This document shows, piece by piece, positions 1 to 11,429 of a stretch of DNA of 64,000 bases. Source of the stretch: Jaltomata sinuosa (taxonomy: Eukaryota; Streptophyta; Magnoliopsida; Solanales; Solanaceae). The DNA lies in NCBI GenBank assembly GCA_003996215.1, contig QJPP01000275.1, forward strand, positions 682,001 through 746,000, given 5' to 3'. Positions within the stretch are counted from its first letter, which is position 1. Every line of letters begins with the position of its first letter. Below the pieces are notes generated by a model that saw only the letters and a list, made by a program, of their open reading frames with translations, did not search any database and was not told the DNA's origin. A program made the position numbers and the translations under genes.

Positions 1-55
1 AGAGCTCTATACGCATTACCCTCATTCGAGGATGAATAATTCTAAGGGGGAAGGA
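1..55 (+). mobile_element. Element A, internal 3' tail with polypurine tract
   Basis: This is the last piece of the internal region of a Ty3/gypsy element whose body lies left of the window. It carries the conserved pre-LTR motif CATTCGAGGATGAATAATTC followed by the purine run TAAGGGGGAAGGA, which ends exactly at the LTR start. In this family the purine run primes plus-strand DNA synthesis. Because this tail is present, the LTR that follows is a 3' LTR and not a solo LTR. Confidence 0.85.
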
Positions 56-2682
56 TGTAACACCCTGTACCTGTCAAAACCTATATGACTAACTTAATAT
101 CGACGAAGGTACTTGAGCTCAAGATTGTGAAGGGGTACTTTGTCCTAGAATTTGAAATAGCCAAATGTATATAAGTGTTAAGTTAAAGTATAAGGATGAG
201 AGTTTTGAAAATGAGATAAAACAAGTGAGGTGCTTGCTCGACTTATCTAAGCTCATAGGTGACAAGTAGATGCATCACCTACCTACGCTAACGAACTAAG
301 TTCCGAGGGCCAATTATGGGCAGCAACACCATGCATAATTAGACCTAATGGTAGCCTAAATGAAGCTTAAAGTTGGCTCATCAAAGTACAACCAAATCTG
401 ACCCAAACAACTACAAAACGTAGCCACCAATGTTGACCACATTTTGACCCAAGAGAAGTCCAAAATAAACCACAAAACTTAACCATTTTGAGGCCCAAGC
501 AAAGGATAATTTTGGCCCAAGTTTCATGACCCATTTTGGCCAAAATCTACTCAAAAAGGTTGGCCAAAGAGGCCCCCTTGTACAAACCTTTAGTTGATCA
601 ATATTGATCACAAAAAGCTGGAACTTTTTTTACTAGAACTCTCTCTTATCTTCTTTCCTCTTGACAGCCCCTCTCTCCCTTTAGGGTTCTAAGAAGATCA
701 AGATTCATTCCAGATTAAGTGAGTTAAGTAACTTATTATCTTGGCACTAATCTACTACATATAGCTAGGATATCGTATGGTAAGAAATACATGTACTATG
801 GAAGCCCCTTCCTTAAGGTTGGACACTTAGAAATTGTGTAACAATTAAGAGATTTCTTCTTCTCTTGTTGGTGTATGTGTAGGGGGTACTTAATCTTTGC
901 AAGACATCAATAAAAAGAGGATAAACACACCCCTTCAAATGTGTTAAGTACTCTGCCCATAATAATCTTTTTATATTGAAGTTCGGATGGACAAATGTTA
1001 TTGAATTATTGTTAAGAACTCACGGAACGGTGATCGAAAGCCGTGGGTTTAATGTTTTGCCATTGTATTTAGGTATGGTGAGTTTTGTAGAGGATGTTTG
1101 ATTTATTTTGTATGGTTGGAGGCATTAGGTTGGTGTGTGTGTGATGTGTATTGAAATGAGGGATAAAGGTGTGATGATACACCCTTTAATTAATGCCAAT
1201 ACATAAATCTGCCCAGAAAATGTTTAGTTATTGTTTTGGCAGAGTTGCATCAGGTTTAAGAGCTAATATTTGCTTTATTATACCCTTGTGTTGTAGAGTA
1301 ACTTAATAAAGGAAATGCCAAGTTGTGGTAAGTGCAATCTTCGGAAGGAATGAGGTATGTTAAGACTTCTTTATTCCTTATCGGCATGAATCTAGAAATG
1401 CAACTTTAAATCTCCAAAATAAGGAATTTCAGTATTCTGTTGCAAGATAGCTGATTTGGTAAACCTAACAAGTCTTAAGGAACTAAGTGATGCATTATGG
1501 TGATTCAAGTCGTGTTCTTATAAAAATCTAATTCTTTTTGCACGAAACATAAGTTATCCTTTTGTGGAGTTTCTTCTTTGTATTGTGATCCCCAATCAAA
1601 CTTTAGAAAGATTAAAAGGAAGGTTAGCAAGTCAAATCCTCATTCATATGTGTTTGGTAAGTTGAGTCCAACATCTAGTAAGTCAAGGCTAAAGAAGTTA
1701 TCCGAATGAACCTTCATAACTAACTAGAGTAGCTTTGAAGGTCAATTTAGTAATATGCTTATTATGCGTGGATTGCGTGTTAGTGTGTGCCGAGGTGCTA
1801 CTACCATATTGAGCCTATTATATACATAGTGTGCACCAAGGTGCTACTTCAATATTGAGGCCATTATATACATAGTGTGCACCGAGGTGCTACTACCATA
1901 TTGAGGCCATTATATACATAGTGTGCACCGAGGCGCTACTGCCATATTGAGGCTATTATATATAAGGTGCATTGAGGCACTATTGTGGTTTCAGTGTGTG
2001 TTATAAAGATTCAGTTGCAATGTGAGTTAATGCATGCGTTGTGTTCTAAAAAGAATAAAAGAGAAAAGAGCTTAACAAGTCTTACCGATTACAGTTTACA
2101 AGTTTCGTATTATAACCTGTTCTGATTTACTACTTGCAACTTACTATTATGTTTCTACCTTAACTACTAGTACATTATTTTCATACTGACGTCCCCATTG
2201 CCTGGGGGATTCTGCATTCATGCCTGCAGGTCCAGACAGAAACACAGATAGACCTCTTTAGTAGGAGTTGCAGAGTTCAGCCATTTTGGTAAGCTCCATT
2301 CTTCCTAGAGCTGATGAGTCAGAGGTCTAACTTATATTTTGATCAGGTTATGTATATGTAAAGTTAATGGGTAGTCTAGGGCCCTGTCCTGGCTATGAGA
2401 TATTTTATTTATTCATAGAGGCTTGTAGACGTGTATATGTATGTTAGTGTTAGGTATGGCCTTGTCGGCCTTGTTATTAGCTATCTACTATAATATTAAC
2501 CTTGTCAGCCTTGAGTTGTTTACCTTTTGTTGAGCTATCAGTGTTTCTAATTACTATATATTTGGAGACCTTGTCAGTCTCAAACCTCCAGCAGGTTCAA
2601 TAGAGATACACTTGATTTTGGCATTCTCCACCTTTTGGGGCCCCAGGTGCCGGTCTCGCCTCCCCTATTTTGGGGTGTGACA
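56..2682 (+). repeat. Element A 3' LTR, 2.6 kb
   Basis: The LTR starts TGTAACACCC and ends GGGGTGTGACA, so it has the TG...CA termini of an LTR. It is about 2627 bp long. The sequence to its right resumes abruptly in the middle of the protease gene of another element (B), so A is nested in B. The first five bases after the LTR, AAATG, are the expected right copy of the target duplication; the left copy is outside the window. The LTR has no coding capacity and contains a 46-bp tandem array near its middle. Confidence 0.85.
1785..1990 (+). repeat. 46-bp tandem array inside element A LTR
   Basis: About four and a half units follow each other. Each carries GTGTGCACCGAGGTGCTACT and a downstream CATATTGAGGCCATTATAT block. 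The phase marker GTGCTA falls at 1795, 1841, 1887 and (as GCGCTA) 1933, so the period is 46 bp; a decayed fifth unit follows. It lies inside the LTR and is probably an LTR subrepeat. Confidence 0.85.
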
Positions 2683-3060
2683 AAATGATTCTGGGCATGG
2701 ACTAGTTGTCCCTTTATCGAGCAGTTTTGGATTGTTATGCCAAGATCATTACCATTGCCCTGCTTGGCGTATCCCCGATTGTGTGGCAGGGTTATATTAG
2801 TTGCACGTCATCTGGGATCATTTCTTGTCTTCAAGATAGGAAGTTGATCTTGTGTGGGTGTTTGGCTTATCTAGCATACATCTATGATGTTAGTGCCGAC
2901 ACTTCTTCTCCTGAGTCAATTCCTGTAGTTAGAGATTTCCTAGATGTGTTTTCGACCGACCTGCCAGGCCTTCTACTTGAGCATGATAGTGACTTTGCCA
3001 TTGAGTTAAAGTTGGATGCCAGACCCATTTCTATTAATCTATATCATATGCTCTAATTGA
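2683..3060 (+). pseudogene. Element B pol: end of protease and linker to RT
   Basis: The frame opens with the conserved retropepsin tail MILGMD-stop-L, where the family reads ILGMDWL; the Trp codon is TAG at 2703-2705. It continues through the DCYAK segment and the linker that precedes RT in this family (VFSTDLPGLL, then a FAIELKLDARPISI segment). The catalytic Asp of the protease lies upstream of element A, outside the window. The segment ends in a stop just before the RT. Confidence 0.8.
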
Positions 3061-3880
3061 GTTGAGGGAGCTTAAGGTTTAGCTTTAGGACTTGTTAGCT
3101 ATGGGTTTCATTAGGCCGAGTGTGTTGCCTTGAGGTGCTCCAGTTTTATTTGTGAAGAAGAAAGATGGGTCGATGCAGATGTGTATTGATAATCGACAAC
3201 TGAATAAGGTGACTGTGAAGAATAGGTATACGATGCCACATATAGATGACTTGTTTGATCAGCTCCAGGTTTAGTTGTATTTTCTAAGATAGATCTGAGG
3301 TTAGGCTACCACTAGTTGAGGATTAGGGCGGAGGACATCCCTAAAATAACATTCAGGAGATGTTATGGCCACCATGAGTTCCTAGTGATGTCTTTTGGGT
3401 TAACTAATACCCCCACAGCTTTTATGGACTTGATGCACCAGGTGCTCAAGCCATACTTGGATTTATTTGTGATTGTCTTCATCGATGATATACTGATATA
3501 CTCACGGATTAGAGATAAGCATGAGGAGCACTTGAGGATTATATTTCAGACTTTGAGAGATCATTAAATTTGTCAAGTTCTCGAAGTGCGAGTTTTGGCT
3601 TAATTCAGTAGCATTCCTAGGACACGTGGTGTCTAAGGATGGGATTAGAGTAGACCGAGGGAAGATTTTATCCATTTGTGATTGGTCGATGCCTACTACT
3701 CCTATCGAGGTTCACAACTTTATTGGGTTAGCAAGGTATTATAGATTGTTCATTGAGGGATTTTCTTTCGTAGCAGCACCTTTGACTAAGCTGACTAGAA
3801 AAAATGTTCCATTCCAGTGGTCGGATCAGTGTGAGAATAACTTTTAGAGGCTTAAGGCCTTATTGACTTTAGCCTCAGTG
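3061..3880 (+). pseudogene. Element B pol: reverse transcriptase, broken
   Basis: The RT domain would copy the element RNA into DNA inside virus-like particles. Visible motifs are LFVKKKDGSMQMCID with NRQLNKVTVKN near 3145-3225, then after a frameshift MSFGLTNTPTAF and the polymerase motif FIDDILIYS; the catalytic DD pair is at 3484-3489. The thumb follows as NFIGLARYYRLFIEGFS near 3715-3770. The domain is split over at least three frames and cannot yield a full protein. Confidence 0.85.
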
Positions 3881-4300
3881 TTAATATTTCCAATTGAGGG
3901 TCAAGGCTTCTCAGTGTATTGTGATGCTTCAACAGTTGGTCTTGGTTGTGTGTTGATACAGCAGGGTCATGTGATAGCTTATGCATCGAGATAGCTAAAG
4001 GTTCACGAGAGCAACTACCCCACTTATGACTTGGAGTTGGCGGTGGTAGTCATCACGCTCAAGATATGGAGGCATTACTTATATAAGGTTCACAATGAGA
4101 TCTTCACCCATCACCCTAGTCATCAGTACATCACGAGTCAACGAGAGCTGAAGTCTAGGCAGCGGAGGTAGATTGAGTTGTTGAAAGACTATGACTTCAC
4201 TATTCTGTACCATTAGGACAAGGCAAACATAGTAGCAGATGCCTTGAGCTGGAAGACACTGAGTATGGGCAGCTTAGCTTCCCATTCAATTTTATAGCGA
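3881..4300 (+). pseudogene. Element B pol: RNase H, broken
   Basis: RNase H would degrade the RNA strand of the RNA-DNA hybrid. The catalytic motifs YCDAS, YDLELAVVV and a THHPS segment (family TDHKS, so the third Asp is lost) are readable between 3915 and 4125. The end of the domain, family HPGKANIVADALS, is seen near 4210-4250 with a stop. TAG stops at 3992-3994 and 4169-4171 replace a conserved Gln and a conserved Trp. Confidence 0.8.
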
Positions 4301-5400
4301 CCGTTGGCCTTAAACATCCAATCCTTGGCTAACCGTTTGGTTAGACTTGATTTATCGGACCCTACTAGAGTTTTTGCCAGTATTGAAGTCCGTTCTACAT
4401 TGGTTGATAAGATTTGGCAGCATCAGTTTGAGGATCATCGATTGTGTGATATTCGTAATCAGGTTGTTTGGGGTGAGGCCAGAAGGGCTACTTTTGATTC
4501 TGATGGTGTTCTGAGATTTGATAATCACCTTTACGTTCTGAGAGTTGGGGATTTGATTCAGTTGATCCTCCATAAGGCACATTGATCTAGGTATTCCATC
4601 CATCCAGGTGCAACTAAGATGAATAGAGATTTGAGGCAGATTTGCTGGTGGAGTGGTATGAAGTGGGACATAGTGGAGTTTGTATCTCGGTGCTTGAACT
4701 GTGAGCAGGTTAAGTTTGAGCACGTGAGACCTGGTGGGTTGATGCAGAGACTTCCCATTCCTGAGTAGAAGTGGAAATGGATCACTATGGATTTCATAGC
4801 ATGGTTGCCACACACTTCTTGAGGGTTTGACTCCATTTGGGTTATTATTGATAGGCTGACTAAGTTTGCACTTCTTCCTAGTTTATTCTTCCTATAGTGC
4901 AGAGAGGTTAGCTTAGATTTATATTTGTGAGGTGGTTCATTTGCATGGGGTCCTAGCTTCTATCATTTCAGACCACTACACTCAGTTTACATCTTAGTTT
5001 TGGAGGACTATTTAGTGGGAGATGGGTACAGAGGTTCAACTTAGCACCGCATTCCACCCTCAGACAGAAGGCTAGTCTGAGAGGACTATCCAGGTCCTAG
5101 AGGATATATTATGGGCCTATATTCTTGACTTTGGAGGTTCATGGGATCAATATGTGCTGTTAGTGGAGTTTTCATATAATAATAGTTCCCACTCGAGTAT
5201 TAGCATGGCACATCTTTAGGCTTTGTATGGTAGGCATTGCAGATCGCCATTCGGTTGGTTTGATGGTTTGGAGTCTAGGCTGCAGAGTATAGATTTGCTT
5301 TGTGATTCCTTAGACCAAGTTTGGGTGATTCAGGACAGACTTTGAGTAGCCCAGGGTAGGCAGAAGAGCTACGCAGATCATAGACTTTGTGCCTTAGAGT
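4301..5400 (+). pseudogene. Element B pol: integrase, broken
   Basis: Integrase inserts the DNA copy into the chromosome. The N-terminal zinc finger is visible at about 4585-4710 (SRYSIHPGATKM, then CLNCEQVK). The core begins at WITMDFIAWLPH near 4780 with the first catalytic Asp. The second-Asp segment reads IISDHYTQF near 4960, and the Glu helix reads SERTIQVLED near 5075-5105. Stops at 4766 (TAG for Trp) and 5073 (TAG for Gln) and several frameshifts inactivate it. Confidence 0.85.
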
Positions 5401-5850
5401 TCAGTGTTGGTGATCTAGTGTTCCTTCGAGTGTCTCCCATGAAGGGCGTGATGAGATTCAGTAGGTGGGACAAGCATAGCCCCAGGTACATTGGGCCATT
5501 TGAGATTCTTCAAAGGGTTGGTAGTGTTGCTTATTAGTTAGCCTTTCCTGTGATGTTGTCAGCTATGCACCCAGTCTTCCATGTATCAATGTTAAGGCGG
5601 TATGTTCTGGATGAGTCGCATGTATTGCAGTGGGATTCAGTGCAGTTGGATGAGAGATTAGATTTTGTTGAGGAGCAAGTAGCTATTCTAGCCATAGATG
5701 TCAGGAGATTGAGGTCTAGAGAGATTTTGGTAGTTAAGATTCAGTGGAGGCATCATCCGGTCGAGGAGGCTACCAGAGAGATTGAGAGAGAGATATAGGC
5801 TCAGTATTCATAGTTGTTTGAGCCTTCAGGTACTCCCTTTTTCTTGACTT
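5401..5850 (+). pseudogene. Element B pol: integrase C-terminus and chromodomain
   Basis: The stretch holds the GPF/Y-like module (VSPMKGVMRF, then PRYIGPFEIL) and MHPVFHVSMLRRY. A chromodomain-like end follows, with AILAIDVRRLRSREILVVKI, then W, HHPVEEATRE and EREI. A C-terminal chromodomain on integrase defines plant chromoviruses and is thought to steer insertion to heterochromatin. The family's second aromatic-cage Trp (ATWE) is Arg here, and a stop follows EREI. Confidence 0.8.
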
Positions 5851-6117
5851 TCATGGACGAAAGTCCTTTTTAGTAGTGGATGATATAATGACCCTTCCGG
5901 CTATTCCTGCATTTTTGCCTTTGTTATACTGTTAGAGCATTCCTGCAGCGGCCCAAAGTTATTTATGGCTTGCTGGGACCAGTGGTTTGGTGCTCTGGCC
6001 ATTCATTAAGTCATTATGACTGCATGGCCGGAATGTCATGACCGCGATAGTCTAGCCAACATTTTCATCTCAACAACATGGGTTCCCTTCGCAATTTTGA
6101 AGAAGGACCTCTGGCAG

Positions 6118-6126
6118 TATATAAAT
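6118..6126 (+). promoter_or_regulatory. Likely TATA box of element B LTR promoter
   Basis: TATATAAAT lies about 235 bp into the LTR, just upstream of a CT-rich stretch, the usual layout of a Pol II promoter at the U3/R border. The transcription start would be some 30 bp downstream. This is judged from sequence alone. Confidence 0.5.
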
Positions 6127-7231
6127 CCTTCTCTTCATTTTCTTCACCTCATAACCGCATTTCAACCATTGTATTGAGATCTAAGATCCTTTTTCCAGTG
6201 TTGGTTCATTCCAAGTGTTAGGGTGATTAATTCCTTGCCCGTGATCGTTTCTCCATTGTAAATTGTAAGTTCTAATCCGTTAAACTCCATAATTTCATCA
6301 TTTGATTCTTAATCTTACTCTTGGTGTTCTTGGGCTATTTGAGTCTTCCCTTGTCTGTTACTACTCAATTTTTGAGCATGCACTCCTGGTAACATTGGGA
6401 ACCTTGTGGTAACTTTTGTTTCCAGGTTTGAGTTATGGGGCTCACGGGCCTGCATTTGGCTTGGAGTTTGACTCAACTAAACTTGTAGTAATATGGGTAT
6501 CATTAGCTTTGTTTTAATGCGTAGATTACGTTCTTGGTAGTGTGATTTCTTTTTGGGGCTTCTCAGAGCAGTTCAGGCTCAGACTTTGGATTTCCAGCAG
6601 CTATTTGTCTAACGCCAGGTAGGTTATGGTTTCCCTACCTTAGACTTTGCGTATATAGGATATAATTGTACTATTTGGTATCCTTGAGTTGGGTTTATTA
6701 GTTTGGCACCCCAGACCTTGTCCGCTTTCTTCCTGTCCGTCTTATTTCTTACATTCATTTTAGTATTTGATATCATTGTGTAGTATCACCCTTTGTGGCC
6801 CCGTGTGGCCTTCGTACGTGCCTTTGGACCATAGATGGTGGGAATATCGAGAAATATCCATGAGTCTCGAGCATCGGATTATGATATTAGATCTGGTTAT
6901 TTATGCTATAAAGCGGATTGAGCTTGTGCAGGGCCAATAAGTTGATTGTGAGCCGTTGGGCTATTGATTATTTATGATCATATCATTCATGCAAAATGTT
7001 TTCCGCATTATTTACTATTATTATGGCTGCGGGCCTAACTATCACCACTTTCTAAACCTTGCATGGCCCTGAGGGCCCGTTTTCAGTATAAATGGTTATA
7101 AAAGGATTTTGAAACTGATTTTATGAATCTTCTTGGAGTAAAAGAGATATTATGATGATTTTATCACGTGTTTTCACACCAATACTATACTCGGCTGACC
7201 CAAGTGCTAGACTTGTTTTTACTATAGACTT

Positions 7232-7391
7232 AGACCTGAGTACACTTCGGACACCTTTATTGGGGTACTGAGCTTTACTTATTTAGACCCAGATAGATTT
7301 CGGGCATCCTTATCGAGATCCTGAGAGTCACTTATTTTAGACCTGGTTTGAATCCAGGTACTTATATTGAGATTCTGAGATTTTATATATG
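7232..7391 (+). repeat. 53-54-bp tandem array in element B LTR
   Basis: Three diverged units each start with AGACC (7232, 7285, 7339) and carry a TATTGAGATTCTGAGA-like end. The I LTR keeps a similar sequence on the other strand (around 56600-56700). Confidence 0.65.
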
Positions 7392-8601
7392 GTCACAGAG
7401 ACCTCTATGGACCATGTTGATCCGGACCAGGGCTATGAACTACGAGTGTCGGAGAAGGGGTATATGGTGTAGTAGGAGTATACGGGGAAATCCTTTCATG
7501 GATCCTGCCTACTGGGCCTGTGAGCACCGGAGGAGGTATATACGGTACTACTGTCACACCTGGTTTTATCATATCACATCATATCATTCTTTTTGTGTAC
7601 GGTTCCACCCATGCTTGCTGTTTATTGAGTGTACGCTCCGGTAGTATGGGATGCCGAAGGATTTGTTTTCACTTGTATGTGTTCCTCAGGTGTATGGGCG
7701 CCCGCTGAGGCTGTAGGTAGATTAGCTTACTCGCTTCTATTGTAGTATATGTTCATATCTTAGCTACTTGTGGGTTTTATTCGATCATCCTTACCTTGTG
7801 AGATTTACTGCTAGCATGCCTATTTTTAGTTGCTTTTCCTTCTTCCCCTTTTATATGAGGTTACCGGTATACCACCATATTTCTTAAACTCTTTATTTAT
7901 ATATTATTGTTGCAAGGATTCAGGTGCGTTCTCTATTCTTTCACCCGTGTTGTGTGATATATCTCTTCTGTGGCTAGCATATTACACTTGTATTCTCCTT
8001 GTTTTTTATCTGTTGCTAGTTCCTGTGTTCTTTCGTCTGTTTGCTTCTGTGACTATTTCCTTCTTATCTGCTTTTATATCTTATATACACTCAGTCAACC
8101 TGTGATGCCTACTGGGTACCTGTTGCTTTGCACTTAGTGCTTATACTACACTTCTGCATCCTTTGGTGTAGATCCTAGTGTGACCTATCACCGTTGATCG
8201 CGCACAGACTCGTGCAATGCCTCCAGACATCCGAGACTTAGGGTGAGCTCTTTACAACCGGGGCTTGACTTTTATCTCTTCTTTTGTACCTTGTACTCTT
8301 TTGCTATTCAAAGACAGTTGTATATTTCTATTTTGTACTTTGTATATTCAGTAGCAGCTCTTATACTGTGATACCAGGTCGTGGGATGATTTAGTTTTCT
8401 CTATATATATTTATATTTCCTGTTATCTTCTCTTTTAAGCTTTCTTTATCTTGCTTCCGTCTTTTATGCTTCTTCCGCGTGCTTTTCTTACAGAGTAGCC
8501 CATTACTAACCATTCCGGGCTACGAGGGTTGGTTCACCTACAGGGAAAGGGGGGGAGAGGGTTGTAGGTGCCATCATGACCTGAGAAATTGGGTCGTGAC
8601 A

Positions 8602-8975
8602 TCGTGGGGCGAGTTTTGCCTTGTAAACTTCACTACCTTGTTCCCCTGCCCTCTTCCTATGGGCCGTGGTGGATCTCATGCCTGTGGGGCATTATTTAGA
8701 CCAGAAATAACAACTTTTCATGTCTTTATGTTTCCAATTCTTTTCCTTGCACAAGTAATAACCAGACATCATATCTAACAAAACACACTTAAGAACGCCC
8801 AGAATCCTTAGTTTTAAGAGTCGAAAGTGCCATGAAATTTCAGCACATCAGTGGGTACGATATATGGACTTAAAAATCCTATATTACTTGTATGACTGTG
8901 TGCACTTGCGTGTGTGTGTGGATGCAACACAAGGTCACCCTGGCTTCTCTAGGCTATCAAGCATATGATATTGTT
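8602..8975. other. Unassigned sequence between element B and LINE fragment
   Basis: I recognise no gene or repeat here. A 99-aa open frame on + (8479-8778) straddles the LTR edge and looks like chance. A short (GT)n run occurs near 8911-8920. This may be upstream LINE sequence too decayed to read, or host DNA. Confidence 0.4.
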
Positions 8976-9063
8976 TCTATGACTAAATTTATTACAAAAC
9001 GCATGTATTCCAAGCTGAGGGGGAATTACACAAAAGTAGATTGGAGAAGGTTACTGTGTAATA
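8976..9063 (+). pseudogene. LINE fragment 1, left part (ORF2 C-terminal region)
   Basis: The frame reads MTKFITKRMYSKLRG, then a TKVDWRRLLCN segment, and resumes across the solo LTR at 11435 in the same protein. This is the region just before the zinc-binding domain (zf-RVT) of plant L1-type LINE reverse transcriptases. The 5-bp TAATA at its end is the left copy of the target duplication of the solo LTR. Confidence 0.6.
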
Positions 9064-10524
9064 TGTAACACCCAAGAAATTCTAATCCAAGATCCGAATC
9101 GTTCTTCATGCATTGTTAGACCTGAACTAGATAAATTTTCTTTATATCTAAGTATTGAGATCAATTCCTATGTTTTGAAGTAGTATTCGATGTGTATTGA
9201 AGTCATAAAGGACCCCTAGCTCAAAGTTAAGTTGAAAGCCCTTCTACCGATTTAGTTTTCATGTAAGTTCTTACAAGGGTCAATTTCAAATGATCATAAA
9301 TTCTAGAATATAAATAGTTAGATGGCCTAGTACACATCAAATTAAAGGTATTTGAATTATCTTTCCAACTCCACCGACCAATTATTAATCCAAGTCTGAA
9401 GTAAAAAGTTATGGGCAATTTAGTGAAGCACTGTCAGCTGTCAAAATTCTGACGGCTGGCCGATGGACGTGGCTCCTTCTGACGGGCTGGCCGACGCCCA
9501 TAGCTCCCACGATGGCCCGTGGTGGCAGCCCATGGGAACCAATCAGTGATCCCTTTTGGCCCCCTGTAAGGGCCATGGTTGGGTCCGACGGCCCGTGAGA
9601 AGCCCTGTCCGGCAACTTTTCTACTTCTTTTCCAACATTTAAGTTGGGGATAGTTTGGTCCTTTCCTTACCTCAAGTCTTTCCCCTCATCTTTTAAATAC
9701 CAAAAGGGGTTATTCCTCATAAGAACATAACCCTATCTCTAAAGAATTCCCTCAAGACCCTAAGGCAAGAAACCAAGGGTTTCTAGCAAGCAAGATCATA
9801 AAAGCTCAAGTAAGGAAGTCTCTCAAGAGTTTCCTTTCAGATTTCTTCTCCAAGTCTCCACCCCCAACCTTAAGGATTCTTCTCTAAGCTTCAAGTCTCA
9901 AACTCCAAGTTCAAGTCTCCTAAGTCTTTTTAATTCAAGTGGGTTATCTTCAACCAAGGTATGTGGGTATTCAACAATGAGTTTCTTTCACCCTTGTGCC
10001 CAATACCCCTAATTCAAATTTTGATTTCATGATTTCCAAATTAGGGTTCTTATCCAATTCTCATGGGTTTTGTTAAATATGGTCTTCTCATGATTTGGTT
10101 ATGAAATTACTATTAAATTGCATGATTTCACATAGGTTTTTACATGTTAACTCTTATTTCATGAATTAAAGTTTAACCATGGAAATTCCTACATGCATGA
10201 AGATTGTGTAAGCAAATTGGATTTTATAGCATGTCCCTTATGGGTTTTCAAGCATATGCATGCCTAGTTCCTATATTTTATGAAAATCTATGTATTATGA
10301 AATTGAACTAGAGTCGTGCAAAGTTTTACAAGTCATAAAGTATGCAAGTTTTCCATGTTATGAAGTATTATGCAAGACAAGACACCCGATGTTCCATCAA
10401 TGCTCATGAATCAATTTTTAAACCATAATTCATGAGTAGTATGACGATCCGGTGTATGAACAAGTTATGAACACGTTATGAGAAAGATTGGCATTAGATA
10501 TGCCACATGTGTGTGAGCCTCATG

Positions 10525-10586
<62 letters not shown>

Positions 10587-11429
10587 ATATATATATATTG
10601 GGAGTAGTATTTAGCACCGAGAGACGAAGGTTCAGGTAACCCAAGTCCAAAACTACGTTACCACCGTAGGTTGCCCTCTTTGGCTTATCATGATAGGATC
10701 CTGGTATGACATGGTTCTAACTTTGGCTGGTTAGGACAGCTCTTTTCAGTGGGGGTACATAACACTGGACTCCATGTAGCTTAGCATGGTTTAATATCGG
10801 TTAAGATAAACTCCCACATATTTATTTTCAAGCTATGAAGTTATATGAATCTTTATTAGGAAACTTAAGCTTTATTTCATGTTTTATGTTTTATACCTTG
10901 ATATTTATTTATGGTCCTTCTTTAAGTAATAAGTTCATTCTTAAGCATGTTTTAAACTATTTTTATCATGATTCATGCATCGCTCGCATACTCGGTACAT
11001 CCTATAGTACTGACGCATATCTTGCGTTGCATCCTTTGATGATGCAGATTCAGCTGTTCCTCTCCAGACACGTGGCTAGAGCTTCCAAGCCAATTTTCCG
11101 TCAGCTGTTGGTGATTCCTCTTAGTTCGAGGACTAGATATGTTTTAGTTATGTTGATTTCTTATTTCCATACTTTGAGTTAGCTAGGGTCTTGTCCTAGC
11201 AACTTCTTATGTCATGTAGAGGCTTTTCAGACATAGACAGTGTTCGAGTCTCTTTTTGGATTTTATATTTCCATTTGACTTGATTACCTATGTATGTGAT
11301 TCCAGATTTATCTATTATGCTTCCGCTTATATTTGTTATGCTTGAGTATGCTATGACCAAGGGGTTAGCTTGGGGCACTTGTGGTCTCAAGTCCCGTATT
11401 ACGTCCAGGGGTAACCTCGGGGCGTGACA
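9064..11429 (+). repeat. Solo LTR, Ty3/gypsy, with perfect target duplication
   Basis: A 2366-bp LTR starts TGTAACACCC and ends CGGGGCGTGACA. It is bordered by identical TAATA at 9059-9063 and 11430-11434. No internal region is present, so it is a solo LTR left by recombination between the two LTRs of a former full element. It is related to the LTRs of E and L: same termini, a shared TTAGCACCGAG block at about 10611, and a GC-rich palindromic zone at 9430-9620. It interrupts a LINE ORF2. Confidence 0.93.
10526..10599. repeat. (AT)n microsatellite
   Basis: About 74 bp of nearly pure TA repeats with two AATA interruptions, inside the solo LTR. It is likely to vary in length between individuals. 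Confidence 0.95.

Larger units (their letters stand above)
2683..8601 (+). mobile_element. Element B, Ty3/gypsy (Tekay-like), 3' part
   Basis: A plus-strand element in the order protease tail, RT, RNase H, integrase, chromodomain, then a 2.7-kb 3' LTR. The gag and the start of the protease lie left of the window, beyond element A, which is inserted in the protease. The pol region is an old pseudogene with many in-frame stops and several frameshifts. Confidence 0.85.
5884..8601 (+). repeat. Element B 3' LTR, 2.7 kb
   Basis: The LTR begins at TATAATGACCCTTCCGG (family TGTAATGACCC; three bases upstream a TG at 5881 is an alternative start) and ends GGGTCGTGACA. The same LTR family recurs on the other strand at 35098-36509 and in element I. 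It contains a TATA box near 6118 and a 53-54-bp tandem array. No coding region is supported in it; the open frames at 7348-8105 are chance. Confidence 0.8.

Noticed and set aside
1785..1990. Possible CRISPR-like array
   Set aside because: Units abut with no unique spacers, the sequence is inside a plant LTR, and CRISPR arrays are not expected here.
4352..4836. Two long minus-strand frames (153 and 92 codons)
   Set aside because: They are shadows of the plus-strand integrase of element B, which has clear motifs in this interval.
7348..8105. Plus-strand open frames of 62-98 codons in the B LTR
   Set aside because: No motif, no conservation with the I LTR in the same frame, and Cys/Tyr/Leu-rich composition typical of chance frames in this LTR.
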